DNA of 64,000 nucleotides from Paracoccus fontiphilus (GCF_017356265.1 NZ_JAFNAW010000010.1:1-64000); one strand, 5' to 3'. Numbered from the stretch's first letter, positions 16,448 to 23,921 are shown. Notes: generated from the letters alone by a model not told the origin. Translations and numbers: made by a program.

Positions 16448-17577
16448 GGCGGCTGATCGCTCTGGACATGCTGCGCGGCTACGCGCTGGTCTGCATCATG
16501 CTGGACCACATGCCGATCTCGGCCTTGCGGTGGTTCACGCTGGCGAACTTCGCCATCTTCGACGCGGCCGAACTGTTCGTGCTGCTGTCCGGTTTCCTGG
16601 TCGGCATGGTCTGGCTGTCGGTCGAGACCAGGCAGGGCCTTCGCGCCGCCCAGTGGCGCTTCGCCCGGCGCGCCTTCGAGGTGTGGCGCGCCCTGGTCTT
16701 CGGCGGCCTGGTCATGGCGCTTGTATCCGCCGGGTTGCTGGCCATGGACATGGACCACACCGCGATCTGGCATCAATACGCGATCTGGGTCCTGGAAAAT
16801 CCGATCGGCTTTTTCGGCGTGCTGGCGACCATGTGGCTGCAGCCGAACCTTCTGGACGTGCTGGCGGTCTATGTCATCCTGCTTGCCTCGGTTCCGATCC
16901 TGGTGCCGGTGATGATGCGCCATCCGCTCAGCTTCGCGGCGGGGTCCTTCGCGCTGTGGTGCTTTGCGCCCGTGCTGAACGCCTTTGTGCCCAACCACCG
17001 GCTGGGCGGGCTGCTGTTCAACCCCTTCGGCTGGCAGATGCTGTTCTTTTCCGGCATCGCCATGGGCCTTTACCGGCAGCAGATCATGCCGGTGCTGATG
17101 CAGCACAGAAAGCTGCTGACGGTGCTGTCCACGGGCATGTTCGTGTTCGGCTCTGCCATCGTGATCGCCGCCAAGTTCGGCGAACCCGCGCTGCCGCTGC
17201 GCGACGCGCTGCGCCTGATCTACGGCGGCGAGATCGGCAAGTGGGACCTGGACGGCACGCGCTACATGGCGATCATGGGCGCAAGCTGGCTGGTCGCCGT
17301 GCCCCTGGCCCGCATCATGGAACGGATGGCCGCCAGCCGCCTGGGCGTCGCGCTGCAGCAGATCGGCCGTGGCGGGCTGTTCTCGTTCCTGGCCTGCGTG
17401 CTGCTGTCGGTCCTGGGCGACGCGTTCCAGATGAACCCGCTGGGGCAGGGCGTGGCGCGCCGCATGGCCGTGGATGTCTGGGCGATGCTGGCGCTGTGGT
17501 GGGTCTCGGCCCTGTGGCTGACCTATGGCGCGCCGTGGCAGATGTCGATCACCCTGCGCCGCCAGGGCAAGGGCTGA
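16444..17577 (+). CDS. opgC: OpgC-type integral membrane succinyl/acyltransferase
   Basis: Membrane protein of 377 residues with about ten hydrophobic segments, which in OpgC proteins transfers acyl groups such as succinate to periplasmic glucans. It begins RRLIALDMLRGYALVCIMLDHMP, the conserved N-terminal acyltransferase signature (D-x-LRG and a following His), and has ELFVLLSGFLVGMVW next. It overlaps opgH by ATGA, completing the opgGHC operon, and is followed after 20 bases by the convergent tRNA-Cys. Confidence 0.9.
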   Translation: MRRLIALDMLRGYALVCIMLDHMPISALRWFTLANFAIFDAAELFVLLSGFLVGMVWLSVETRQGLRAAQWRFARRAFEVWRALVFGGLVMALVSAGLLAMDMDHTAIWHQYAIWVLENPIGFFGVLATMWLQPNLLDVLAVYVILLASVPILVPVMMRHPLSFAAGSFALWCFAPVLNAFVPNHRLGGLLFNPFGWQMLFFSGIAMGLYRQQIMPVLMQHRKLLTVLSTGMFVFGSAIVIAAKFGEPALPLRDALRLIYGGEIGKWDLDGTRYMAIMGASWLVAVPLARIMERMAASRLGVALQQIGRGGLFSFLACVLLSVLGDAFQMNPLGQGVARRMAVDVWAMLALWWVSALWLTYGAPWQMSITLRRQGKG

Positions 17578-17597
17578 CCGTCAGGATCGGGGAAAGG

Positions 17598-17671
17598 TGG
17601 AGGCGGGTACCGGAATCGAACCGGTCTTCACGGATTTGCAATCCGCTGCGTAACCTCTCCGCCAACCCGCC
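17598..17671 (-). tRNA. tRNA-Cys (anticodon GCA), CCA encoded
   Basis: The minus strand folds into a cloverleaf: acceptor GGCGGGT pairing with ACCCGCC, anticodon stem GGATT/AATCC-type with loop TTGCAAA (anticodon at 17637-17639), T-loop GGTTCGATTCC, discriminator U and encoded CCA at 17598-17600. Its 5' half (17635-17671) is duplicated at 28381-28417, so this gene is the attachment site of the mobile element to its right. As arranged here the 3' half is chromosomal and the 5' half and promoter belong to the element side. Confidence 0.95.
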
Positions 17672-17672
17672 G
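17635..17672. repeat. att repeat, integrase-proximal copy (within tRNA-Cys)
   Basis: 38-bp direct repeat, identical to 28381-28418, starting TTTGCAATCCGC and ending ACCCGCCG. It runs from the anticodon loop to the 5' end of tRNA-Cys plus one base. Crossover in the anticodon loop is usual for tyrosine recombinases that target tRNA genes. Confidence 0.92.
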
Positions 17673-17683
17673 GAGCCTCGCGT

Positions 17684-17712
17684 TTGCTAAGGTTTTCGAT
17701 TGAGAGGGTCAA
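17684..17712 (-). promoter_or_regulatory. Predicted tRNA-Cys promoter supplied by the element
   Basis: On the minus strand TTGACC (17712-17707), 17 bases, then TAGCAA (17689-17684) would start RNA about 6 bases before the tRNA 5' end. It lies inside the element, so the intact tRNA-Cys would depend on element DNA for expression. Confidence 0.5.
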
Positions 17713-17766
17713 GGGGGTTATCACTCCATTTATCACATTCATGTTCTGGCCCCGTTCTGTTCTGGA

Positions 17767-18786
17767 TCAGGACCGCTTGGCGCGGGCTTGTTTCGCCCGC
17801 ATGATCTGCCGGGCTTCCCCGGCATACTTCCGCACCATCGCCTTGGTGGAATGGCCGCTGTAGGACATGATCTCGTCGTCGTCGCAGTTAGCCCAAGCCA
17901 ATTCCATGACGCCGCGATAGCGCAGTGCGTGAAGGTCATAGGCTTCCAGGCCAAGCCTCCGTCGCTCGGCCAGCATCACCTCGGCCATGCGCCGGTAGTC
18001 CATGCGGCTGCCGTCCTGCTTAGTGATGATGTATCGGGCGGGCAGCGGCGCAAAAGGCAAGGCTGCTTTGGCCGCGTCTAGTGCCGCCTTCAATGCAACG
18101 GTGCAGGGCAGGACCAGGGCCACGTCAGTCTTGTTCTGCCGCAGCCGCAGCGTTCCATCACCTGCCGGGTCATAGTCGCCCCAAGTGAAGCCGACCCAAT
18201 CGCTAGGCCGCTGGACGCTGCCCACGCCGATCTCGAAGATCAGCCGTTCAAGCGGTCCAGCCTCGGCCCGCCACTTGGCGACGGCCGCATCAGGCCAAGG
18301 AACATGCGGCTGCTTGCGTTCTTTCGGAACGGTCAGGCGTTCGATGCCCTTGGCCGGATTGTCGTCAAGCCAGCGCCGCCGAATCACTTCCTTGGCGATC
18401 ATGCTAATGGCAACGGGGATGTAGTTGGCGAAACGAACGCGATGCTTGTTTGCATCCATCGCTGCGTAAATGTCCGGCTGCGATAGCCGGGATACATCGC
18501 GCTTGCCAATCTTGTCGATAAGGTAGGCCAGGACAGGCTCAAGGTCTTGCCTGTAGCGGACAGACTTCTCGGCCCAACGATCCGACTCGCGCAGGATCTG
18601 GATAGCTGCACCCCAAGAACGCTTAGCCTCGGCCTTCTTGCCGGTCATGACCTCCCAATACTGGCGGTCAAACTCTTCGGTGCCTTCTGGGGCAGTGAAG
18701 CGGTGCAGGTATTTGCCGCCTTTGCGGAAGTAGAGGTATCCGGGCTTGGACTCGAATACATAGGGCTTTCGGCCTGCTTTCCTCAC
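17767..18786 (-). CDS. Tyrosine site-specific integrase
   Basis: Catalyses integration of the element at the adjacent tRNA-Cys. The 339-residue protein has the full tyrosine-recombinase set: Arg193 (GSVQRPSDW), Lys219 in the beta-hairpin, His286-x-x-Arg289 (LHALRYRG), His312 (YSGHSTKAM) and nucleophile Tyr321 (VRKYAGEA). The N-terminal ~70 residues resemble an arm-binding region and 70-165 a core-binding SAM-like domain. The start codon is GTG at 18786, whose GTGA overlaps the stop of the upstream excisionase-like gene. It ends about 95 bp from the tRNA, the usual int-att arrangement. Confidence 0.93.
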   Translation of the reverse strand: MRKAGRKPYVFESKPGYLYFRKGGKYLHRFTAPEGTEEFDRQYWEVMTGKKAEAKRSWGAAIQILRESDRWAEKSVRYRQDLEPVLAYLIDKIGKRDVSRLSQPDIYAAMDANKHRVRFANYIPVAISMIAKEVIRRRWLDDNPAKGIERLTVPKERKQPHVPWPDAAVAKWRAEAGPLERLIFEIGVGSVQRPSDWVGFTWGDYDPAGDGTLRLRQNKTDVALVLPCTVALKAALDAAKAALPFAPLPARYIITKQDGSRMDYRRMAEVMLAERRRLGLEAYDLHALRYRGVMELAWANCDDDEIMSYSGHSTKAMVRKYAGEARQIMRAKQARAKRS

Positions 18787-18986
18787 CAGCCAATACCTCC
18801 TTCAATGGCTTCGCCCCGCCCGATTGCGCGAAGGTCGTCAGCGTTCCAGCGGATCAATCCGGGGGCGATCTCGCGGCCCCGTGGCAGATGCCCATCCGCG
18901 ACCAGCGCCCTAAACTCGCAGGGCTTCATGTCGAGAAGCGATGCCGCAGTTTTCTCGCTGGCCCAGAGGGGCAATGCCTTGGTCAT
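18783..18986 (-). CDS. Small helix-turn-helix protein, excisionase/AlpA-like
   Basis: A 67-residue basic protein from ATG 18986. WASEKTAASLLDMKPCEFRALVADGHLPRGREI has the layout of an AlpA/excisionase-type winged helix (column of A-A-x-L-L, then a wing with GHLP), ending with a linker and IRWNADDLRAIGRG. It overlaps the integrase by 4 bp (GTGA), as excisionase genes often do. In PICIs, AlpA-like proteins also act as regulators, so both roles are open. A longer frame to 19139 is a shadow of the gene upstream. Confidence 0.75.
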   Translation of the reverse strand: MTKALPLWASEKTAASLLDMKPCEFRALVADGHLPRGREIAPGLIRWNADDLRAIGRGEAIEGGIGW

Positions 18987-18991
18987 GTAGC

Positions 18992-19471
18992 TTAGTCTCC
19001 GACGACGCGGTGCTTGTCCGCCTCGGTGATGTAGTGAACGACGCGAACGCGATGCCAATCGAGATCGATCACTTCGCAGCCGATTACGTCGATGGCCTGC
19101 GTGGCGTTGATCATGATCTTTGTCTGGGTCACGTCCCAATCGGGCAGCAGATAGTCCACCACCTCGAAGTCGGTTGCGACGATATAGACGCGGGATGCGT
19201 CAGGGCTCGTCTGCATAAACTCCCGAACCTTGCAGGCTTTAGTGCCAGCGGCTGCGGCACTCATGCCTGCGCTAATGGACCGCTGATACAGGCGCAGCGC
19301 CACAATATCGTCAACGTTGAACGAGCGAGCCTTTCCCGGCGAGGTCTTAGGGGCGCAGGGATAGAAATTAGAATGAATCGACTCGTTGAAGCGGTCGGGA
19401 TTGATGTTGGCGATCTCACAAGCCAGCTTGGTAGTAGCTAGCAGATTGGTCTTAGTCGGAAGATTGGTCAT
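18992..19471 (-). CDS. MerR-like DNA-binding regulator of the element (putative)
   Basis: A 159-residue protein whose N-terminal half resembles a winged helix-turn-helix of MerR type: LACEIANINPDRFNESI, then ARSFNVDDIVALRLYQRSISAGMSAAAAG. The C-terminal half (about 90-159) is a small mixed alpha/beta region rich in Val, Ile and Asp that I do not recognise. Two 20-bp operator-like repeats lie just upstream of its ATG, one overlapping the putative -10 (TATCCT, 19497-19502), which suggests autoregulation. It stands between the ribbon-helix-helix gene and the excisionase-like gene in one minus-strand unit and is a good candidate for the island's master regulator. Confidence 0.6.
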   Translation of the reverse strand: MTNLPTKTNLLATTKLACEIANINPDRFNESIHSNFYPCAPKTSPGKARSFNVDDIVALRLYQRSISAGMSAAAAGTKACKVREFMQTSPDASRVYIVATDFEVVDYLLPDWDVTQTKIMINATQAIDVIGCEVIDLDWHRVRVVHYITEADKHRVVGD

Positions 19472-19479
19472 TGTTTCAC

Positions 19480-19550
19480 CTCTTGGTATTTACCAGAGGA
19501 TAGCATAGCTCTGGGATAATGCAAGAGGTGCTCTTGAGATTTACAAGAGG
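19480..19550. promoter_or_regulatory. Twin 20-bp operator repeats upstream of the MerR-like gene
   Basis: CTCTTGGTATTTACCAGAGG (19480-19499) and CTCTTGAGATTTACAAGAGG (19531-19550) are 17/20 identical and each has the dyad form CTCTTG-N7-CAAGAG. A further CAAGAG-GTG-CTCTTG dyad spans 19522-19536. A minus-strand promoter TTGCAT (19524-19519), 16 bases, TATCCT (19502-19497) lies between and partly under them, as expected for autorepression. Confidence 0.6.
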
Positions 19551-19595
19551 TTGCCCACGAGCGGGATAATTGCGAACAGTCCATTCCTTCAATGG

Positions 19596-19748
19596 TCAGG
19601 CTGTTGCAGCCTCTTGACGCTCCATCCGTTCGCGGACAGCGCGCACGATCTCCGAGTTCTGGCTGGAAGCGTTCTTCGCGGCCTGCGCCGCAACCCACGC
19701 CTTCAGGTCAGTTGGCAGGCGCAGCTGCAAGGGCTTTCGGTCGGTCAT
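19596..19748 (-). CDS. Arc-family ribbon-helix-helix repressor, 50 residues
   Basis: A short frame from ATG 19748 to TGA 19596. The product starts MTDRKPLQLRLPTDLKAWV and continues with AAQAAKNASSQNSEIVRAV and RERMERQE. This is the Arc/Mnt fold: a beta-strand (PLQLRLP), helix A, a turn at NASSQNSE and helix B. Such proteins bind DNA as dimers through the strand. It diverges from a second ribbon-helix-helix gene (19834) across a 17-bp inverted repeat, the layout of a small phage repressor switch. Confidence 0.8.
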   Translation of the reverse strand: MTDRKPLQLRLPTDLKAWVAAQAAKNASSQNSEIVRAVRERMERQEAATA

Positions 19749-19783
19749 TTTACGCCTCTATGTCGAGTTGCCACTATACAGGT

Positions 19784-19830
19784 AGCGATTCGACACTATT
19801 GCGTCAATGGTGAAATAGTGTCTAGTCGCT
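19784..19830. promoter_or_regulatory. Operator-like inverted repeat between divergent repressors
   Basis: Arms AGCGATTCGACACTATT (19784-19800) and AATAGTGTCTAGTCGCT (19814-19830) match at 15 of 17 positions with a 13-base gap; the core half-site is TAGTGTC. The right arm ends 3 bases before the plus-strand repressor ATG, so binding would block its translation start or promoter. The interval 19749-19833 must hold both divergent promoters. Confidence 0.65.
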
Positions 19831-19833
19831 ATC

Positions 19834-20157
19834 ATGGCAAAGAGTGCGTATCCAAGCGATCAACAAGACAAGTTCATGCTTCGCCTTCCCGAAGGGATGC
19901 GCGAACTTATCAAGGCATCTGCGGACGCTAATGGGCGATCCATGAACGCCGAAATAATCCAAAGATTACAGGACACTTACAGTCAGGAAACTCTTACTGA
20001 GATGAGCCAAGCCGCCGCTGACATTGAAAGGGCGTGGCTAGAAGAACGTCTTCATAAAGCACTGATGAGCCGACTGATGTTTGAACTGGGCGGAAACCTT
20101 TCCGCAGATGCCATGCAATCAATCATCGACAAGATTAAGCTGCCGGAAAACGAATGA
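19834..20157 (+). CDS. Arc-family ribbon-helix-helix regulator, 107 residues
   Basis: N-terminal Arc-like domain: DQQDKFMLRLPEGMRELIKASADANGRSMNAEIIQRLQ has the strand KFMLRLP, helix, the conserved NGRSMNAEI turn and second helix. A helical C-terminal extension (about 50-107, ERAWLEERLHKALMSRLM) probably adds oligomerisation. It is the only plus-strand gene of the element and is AT-richer than the host genes. Facing a minus-strand repressor of the same fold over a shared dyad, it probably sets the choice between quiescence and induction. Which of the two maintains integration is not decidable here. Confidence 0.8.
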   Translation: MAKSAYPSDQQDKFMLRLPEGMRELIKASADANGRSMNAEIIQRLQDTYSQETLTEMSQAAADIERAWLEERLHKALMSRLMFELGGNLSADAMQSIIDKIKLPENE

Positions 20158-20160
20158 AGC

Positions 20161-20195
20161 GGGGCCGGTGCGCCGTCCCGACGCCACCCGGCCCC
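20161..20195. terminator. GC-rich hairpin after the plus-strand repressor
   Basis: GGGGCCGG (20161-20168) pairs with CCGGCCCC (20188-20195), 3 bases after the repressor stop, with a 19-base loop and no T-run. It may end the plus transcript. The rest of 20196-20382, between convergent genes, shows no convincing gene. Confidence 0.3.
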
Positions 20196-20382
20196 TGTCC
20201 CTCGGCGGAGGGAATGCCCTTGCTCGGGCAGGTGACAAGCCCCGGTGTCGCCGTGCCTGCCTGCGCCGCGTCCCCAGAGTAAGGACCGCGCCTTGACGGG
20301 GTTATGGCTCCCATAAGCCGCACACTCGCCGTCTTGTGCAGATGCTTCGCGGTGGACATGATCCGCAGGGCGCATCCCGGCC

Positions 20383-20709
20383 CTATGCCTCTGCCAGCAT
20401 CGCCAGCGTTCGCCGCGCCTGATCCGGTCGGGGATCTTCGCGTATTTCAAAGGTCCGGTCGTCCACCTTCACCTGCCATTCGGAGGTGATCTCGCGCGCC
20501 TGCACGGAACGGCGGACGGTGATGATCGCCGGGCTTTTCGACTGCAACCGCGCCTGCATCACGGCCTCGGAGCCGCGCAGGTAATGGACGTGGGCCGCAA
20601 CGGTGAATTGCAGCACATAGTCATGGATCATCTGCCCGTCCGGGTCGCGGTAGGTTTCCGGCCTGTAGAAGCTGGCCATCCGGTTGAGTTTGGACGCGGT
20701 GCTTTCCAT
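20383..20709 (-). CDS. Phage head-tail adaptor/head closure protein
   Basis: A 108-residue protein starting MESTASKLNRMASFYRPETYRDPDG, with SEWQVKVDDRTFEIREDPRPDQARRTLAMLAEA at the end. The short beta-barrel layout, an opening like that of phage gp16/HK97-type head-tail joining proteins (the R-x-x-F-x-x-P segment) and the position directly after portal support the call. ATG 20709 overlaps the portal stop in a TGATG. In a tailless satellite this protein would form the interface that accepts a helper tail, so it is the part most likely to determine helper choice. Confidence 0.72.
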   Translation of the reverse strand: MESTASKLNRMASFYRPETYRDPDGQMIHDYVLQFTVAAHVHYLRGSEAVMQARLQSKSPAIITVRRSVQAREITSEWQVKVDDRTFEIREDPRPDQARRTLAMLAEA

Positions 20710-21785
20710 CAGTCCGCCCAATCAATGAATTGCAGCGCGTCCTTGACGGTCGCGTCGTCCAGGCCCGCCTCTTTCGCCTGCGCCATCGCCTGCAACATGG
20801 TGTTGAGCGCCCGCGCCTTGCCGCCGTGGTCGTAAGCCTGCATCGGGCGGACGCAATCAATCGCCACGGTTGCCGCCAGCTTTTCGGAGGCTTCCTCGGC
20901 CATCAAGTTGCAGATCGGTTGCAGGATCAACTGCGCCAGGTGCCGCTGCGCCTCGCGGACCATTGGCCCGGTCGTGGCGGGGTTGTGCAGGCCGGGCAGG
21001 ATGCCAAAGACGCCGAACACCTCGCCCTTGGCTTCGGCCAGCAGCCGGTCGGCCAGGGTGCGGGACAGATCCGGGGAAAGCTGATCCGGTGACTTTCCGA
21101 TGTTCGGGTTCATGCCCGCTTGTGTCGCCTGCGCTACGCCCTCGATAACCAGAGCCGCGCCCCGGTTGCCCCGGAAGGATCGCCGCAGCCCTTCCATATC
21201 CTCGGCGCTGCCCTCGGGAACGGGGACGATCTGACTGCCAAGGGGGGCATCGCGGAACACGTCGCGCAAGGCTTCGGTGATCTGTTCCAGCAGTTGCGCC
21301 GACAGCCGCGCCCGCGACAGGGGGGCAGAGCCAGCCCAGGGGGTGACGGCATCGCAGCCGATGCGGAAATGCAGCACCTCGCCCGCCAGGACGGTTTCGT
21401 TCCTGCCGCCGCCGATTTCGGGCAGTCCCACGCGATAGGCGCGGGGCAAGCCGTAGCGGGTCGATATGTCCCAATCAGTCGCCGGAATGAGCCGGTCGCG
21501 GATCAGGAACAGGCATTCGCCCCGGAGCGCCAGAGAGCGCGCAGCAATAGCCATTGTGCGCCGGTCCAGCAAGTCGGTGCCGGTCACGTCTGCAAGGCTT
21601 AGACCGGCTTCCCAGAGGCTCACAGAGGTCTGCACAGCCCCGGTCAGTTCGGCTAGGCCGCAGGTGCCGGAAATCCAGGCTTCACGGGCTGCCATGAGGG
21701 AGGCGGTATAGCCCGGCTGGATGGCCCGCTGTTCAATCTGTCCAGACTTGGACGCATTGCGCCGGAATAGATCCATGATGCCCAT
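20709..21785 (-). CDS. HK97-type phage portal protein
   Basis: Dodecameric ring through which DNA enters the head. From ATG 21785 (TAATG overlap with the protease stop) the product is 358 residues. It starts MGIMDLFRRN and has DWDISTRYGLPRAYRVGLPE, EVLHFRIGCD, TPWAGSAPLSRARLSAQLLE and the C-terminal helical part FGVFGILPGLHNPATTGPMVREAQRH, all typical of HK97-family portals. It is slightly short compared with the usual 390-430. Gene order here is capsid, protease, portal, the reverse of the common portal, protease, capsid order. Confidence 0.88.
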   Translation of the reverse strand: MGIMDLFRRNASKSGQIEQRAIQPGYTASLMAAREAWISGTCGLAELTGAVQTSVSLWEAGLSLADVTGTDLLDRRTMAIAARSLALRGECLFLIRDRLIPATDWDISTRYGLPRAYRVGLPEIGGGRNETVLAGEVLHFRIGCDAVTPWAGSAPLSRARLSAQLLEQITEALRDVFRDAPLGSQIVPVPEGSAEDMEGLRRSFRGNRGAALVIEGVAQATQAGMNPNIGKSPDQLSPDLSRTLADRLLAEAKGEVFGVFGILPGLHNPATTGPMVREAQRHLAQLILQPICNLMAEEASEKLAATVAIDCVRPMQAYDHGGKARALNTMLQAMAQAKEAGLDDATVKDALQFIDWAD

Positions 21786-22339
21786 TAGACCCTCCAACGG
21801 TTCAGGTGATGGGCAGGGCCGCGATAGGGCAGCCGGTCCCAATGGGTTTCCCATGCCCGCGCCTCGATCTGCGCCGCCGGATAGGCGGGCCGGGTCACGG
21901 CGGACAGTTCAAAGAGGCTGGCCCGCGTGATGGTCCGCAGGATGCCGGCGCTTCGCCGTTCGATCCGTTCGCCGCCCTGTTCCACGCGAAAGCCAGGGCT
22001 AAGACCACGAATAAGCCCGTTGGCATGAGCCGCCAGGAAGTCTTTTGACCAGCTCGTCGAACCGTCGATTTCGGCCCGCACGGTCAGCGCGTCGTCGCCG
22101 TCTGTCAGGGTCAGGTTGCCCGCCGTGGTCGATGCCAGCGGGCGGTTGTAATCGTGACCGGATAGCAGGTGGATTTCGCCCCCTGCCTCGATCCGGTCAG
22201 CGAAAGCCCGCGAGGCGACAACCTCATGCCGCCCCGGTGCCAGTTCGGTTTCCAGCCCATAGGGAAAGCGGGCGGTCAGGCGGGTTGTCCCGCCCTCGGC
22301 CCGGATTTCCAGCGTTCCGAGATTGCCGCCCCACAGCAT
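21785..22339 (-). CDS. HK97-family prohead protease
   Basis: Serine protease that matures the capsid shell. The 184-residue protein has the catalytic His in HLLSGHDYNRPLAS (about residue 62), the Ser in IRGLSPGFRVEQ (about 114) and the family strand FELSAVTRPAYPAAQIEAR. ATG 22339 overlaps the capsid stop in TGATG, and its own stop overlaps the portal start in TAATG, so the head genes are translationally chained. Confidence 0.9.
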   Translation of the reverse strand: MLWGGNLGTLEIRAEGGTTRLTARFPYGLETELAPGRHEVVASRAFADRIEAGGEIHLLSGHDYNRPLASTTAGNLTLTDGDDALTVRAEIDGSTSWSKDFLAAHANGLIRGLSPGFRVEQGGERIERRSAGILRTITRASLFELSAVTRPAYPAAQIEARAWETHWDRLPYRGPAHHLNRWRV

Positions 22340-23574
22340 CAGGGTTCACCAATGCCGGTCAGGATGCGGGTTTGCATTCCCCGCGGGACGGTGAAATCGG
22401 CCGTCACAAGGCCGGTCAGCACCAGCTGGCCCGATGCCGCCTTGGTGTAGGGATCGCGGATCAGGTCAACGCCGCCCCAGATGCCCAGATAACCGGGAGC
22501 CACGCCCTGCACGGTCGCGGTCATGATCGCGGTTTCCGCCGGGATCACGTTCGAGATTGCCGGGGTGCCGACATGCTTGGTCAGGCGGTCCCATTCCGAA
22601 ACAGCCGTGCCGGTGATCAGCGCGTCGTCCAGGTCCGCCCAGATGGCGGGGTCAAAGCCCAGGTTCACCTGATTGGCTGCCGTGATGGCGTTGTCCTGCA
22701 TGAACGCCACGATCTGCGCTCGGAAGGCTGCCCAGGTCGCGGTCGCGCCAACGGCGGTCGAGGGGATGCCGTAGGTTGCCGCGCCGGGAATGATGCCCAG
22801 AGGTTCACCAGCTGCGCCGCTGCCGTTGACGACAACCCGGTCCAGTTCCGCGCCGATGGCCGCGTTGAGGTCGCGCCGGATCGCCTGTTCCAGCCCTTCG
22901 CCCGCCTGTTTCAACGCTTTGCGGCTAAGGACCATTTGCGCGCCGCCGGTGTGGTCCGGGTTCAGGCTGCGTTCGGAGGTGTCGAAAGCGGAAGGCCCGC
23001 CCACGTTGCCAAGTTCGGTCGTCTGCCAGCCAAAGACAGCGCCAGCGGTCGCCACAGGGAAGGCCAGCTCGCCCGCCGTGATGTTGATACGCTGGATCCC
23101 CAAACGCTCGGCAACCGAGTTCGGGAAGATGCGGTCAATGATCGGGCGGATCGTCTTGGGGTTCGGCACGTCCGCCGCCAGGGTTTCGCCCGCACGGGTT
23201 TCCAGAGCCGCCAGCGGGATCGGGACGCCCTGATAACCGCCCTTGCTGCGCAGTTCCTGCACAACCTCGGCAGTCGCGCCAGAGAGCGCCCGGCCTTCGT
23301 CCAGCGACAAGGCCACCTGCCGCAGTTCAAAGCGCCCGATCAGTTCCGCAAACTCGCGGTCAGAGCGGGTTTCCAGATCGGCCCCGGCCTCGCGCCGTTC
23401 CTGATCCTCGGCAATCAGCGCCGCCCGATACTTGGTTTCGTTGGCGCGATATTCCCCGTCCAGTTTTTCGATGGAACGGATCTCGTCGTCGGTCGTGTCG
23501 GTCTTGCCGACCAGAGCCGAAAGTTCTTGGCGAATTTCAGACTGTCGCCGTTGCAGTCGCACAGAGTCCAGCAT
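22339..23574 (-). CDS. HK97-family major capsid protein
   Basis: Forms the icosahedral shell. From ATG 23574 the 411-residue product opens with about 100 residues of charged coiled coil (RRQSEIRQELSAL to EAGADLETRSD), the delta domain that acts as internal scaffold and is removed by the protease. The HK97 fold follows with IIDRIFPNSVAERLGIQRI, NPDHTGGAQMVLSRKALKQ, AAIGAELDRVVVNGSG and the C-terminal YTKAASGQLVLTGLVTADFTVPR. An upstream extension to 23724 overlaps the HNH gene and is rejected. The HNH stop lies 2 bases upstream. Confidence 0.92.
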   Translation of the reverse strand: MLDSVRLQRRQSEIRQELSALVGKTDTTDDEIRSIEKLDGEYRANETKYRAALIAEDQERREAGADLETRSDREFAELIGRFELRQVALSLDEGRALSGATAEVVQELRSKGGYQGVPIPLAALETRAGETLAADVPNPKTIRPIIDRIFPNSVAERLGIQRINITAGELAFPVATAGAVFGWQTTELGNVGGPSAFDTSERSLNPDHTGGAQMVLSRKALKQAGEGLEQAIRRDLNAAIGAELDRVVVNGSGAAGEPLGIIPGAATYGIPSTAVGATATWAAFRAQIVAFMQDNAITAANQVNLGFDPAIWADLDDALITGTAVSEWDRLTKHVGTPAISNVIPAETAIMTATVQGVAPGYLGIWGGVDLIRDPYTKAASGQLVLTGLVTADFTVPRGMQTRILTGIGEP

Positions 23575-23576
23575 GT

Positions 23577-23921
23577 TTACCTCGTGGTTGCCGGGTTGGG
23601 GTTTGTCGCCAGTTCGGCAACAGCTTGCCCCCAGGCTTGCCGCTCGGGGGTGACGGTCGGCGCGGGATGCCCGCACTCGATCCGGGTTTTCTTCGTGTGG
23701 CAGGAAGGACAGCGGGTGGCGCAATTCGCCGGGTCAAAGGCCAGTTCGGGGTTGGTCCGCACGGGCTTCACATGGTCGATTTCCAGCCGCCCGCGCCGGG
23801 TGCCGCAATCCACGCAAGCCCATCCGTCCCGTTCCAGCACGACATGGCGCAGCACTTGCCAGCGTTTGGTTTTCAGGACGGGCCGGGAGTAGCGCCGCCA
23901 ATCGTCGCGCTTCACGCCCAT
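23577..23921 (-). CDS. HNH endonuclease associated with the terminase
   Basis: A 114-residue HNH protein with zinc knuckle CVDCG (about 37-41), catalytic EIDHVKPV (47-54), and NCATRCPSCHTKKT (66-79). Small HNH proteins encoded beside terminase genes are known to cooperate in cos cleavage in HK97-like phages, and cf-PICIs usually carry one. It overlaps the terminase stop by 10 bp and ends 2 bases before the capsid gene. Confidence 0.88.
   Translation of the reverse strand: MGVKRDDWRRYSRPVLKTKRWQVLRHVVLERDGWACVDCGTRRGRLEIDHVKPVRTNPELAFDPANCATRCPSCHTKKTRIECGHPAPTVTPERQAWGQAVAELATNPNPATTR

Noticed and set aside
17699..17712. TTGAGAGGGTCAA as an FNR site near tRNA-Cys
   Set aside because: The half-sites are separated by 3 bases instead of 4, and the sequence is explained by the predicted -35 element.
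19468..19698. 76-codon minus-strand frame upstream of the MerR-like gene
   Set aside because: It covers the operator repeats and overlaps the well-supported ribbon-helix-helix gene in another frame; its composition is not protein-like.
20135..20359. 74-codon minus-strand frame after the adaptor gene
   Set aside because: No ribosome site, low-complexity composition and no resemblance to a phage protein; the start lies 24 bases past the adaptor stop but nothing else supports it.
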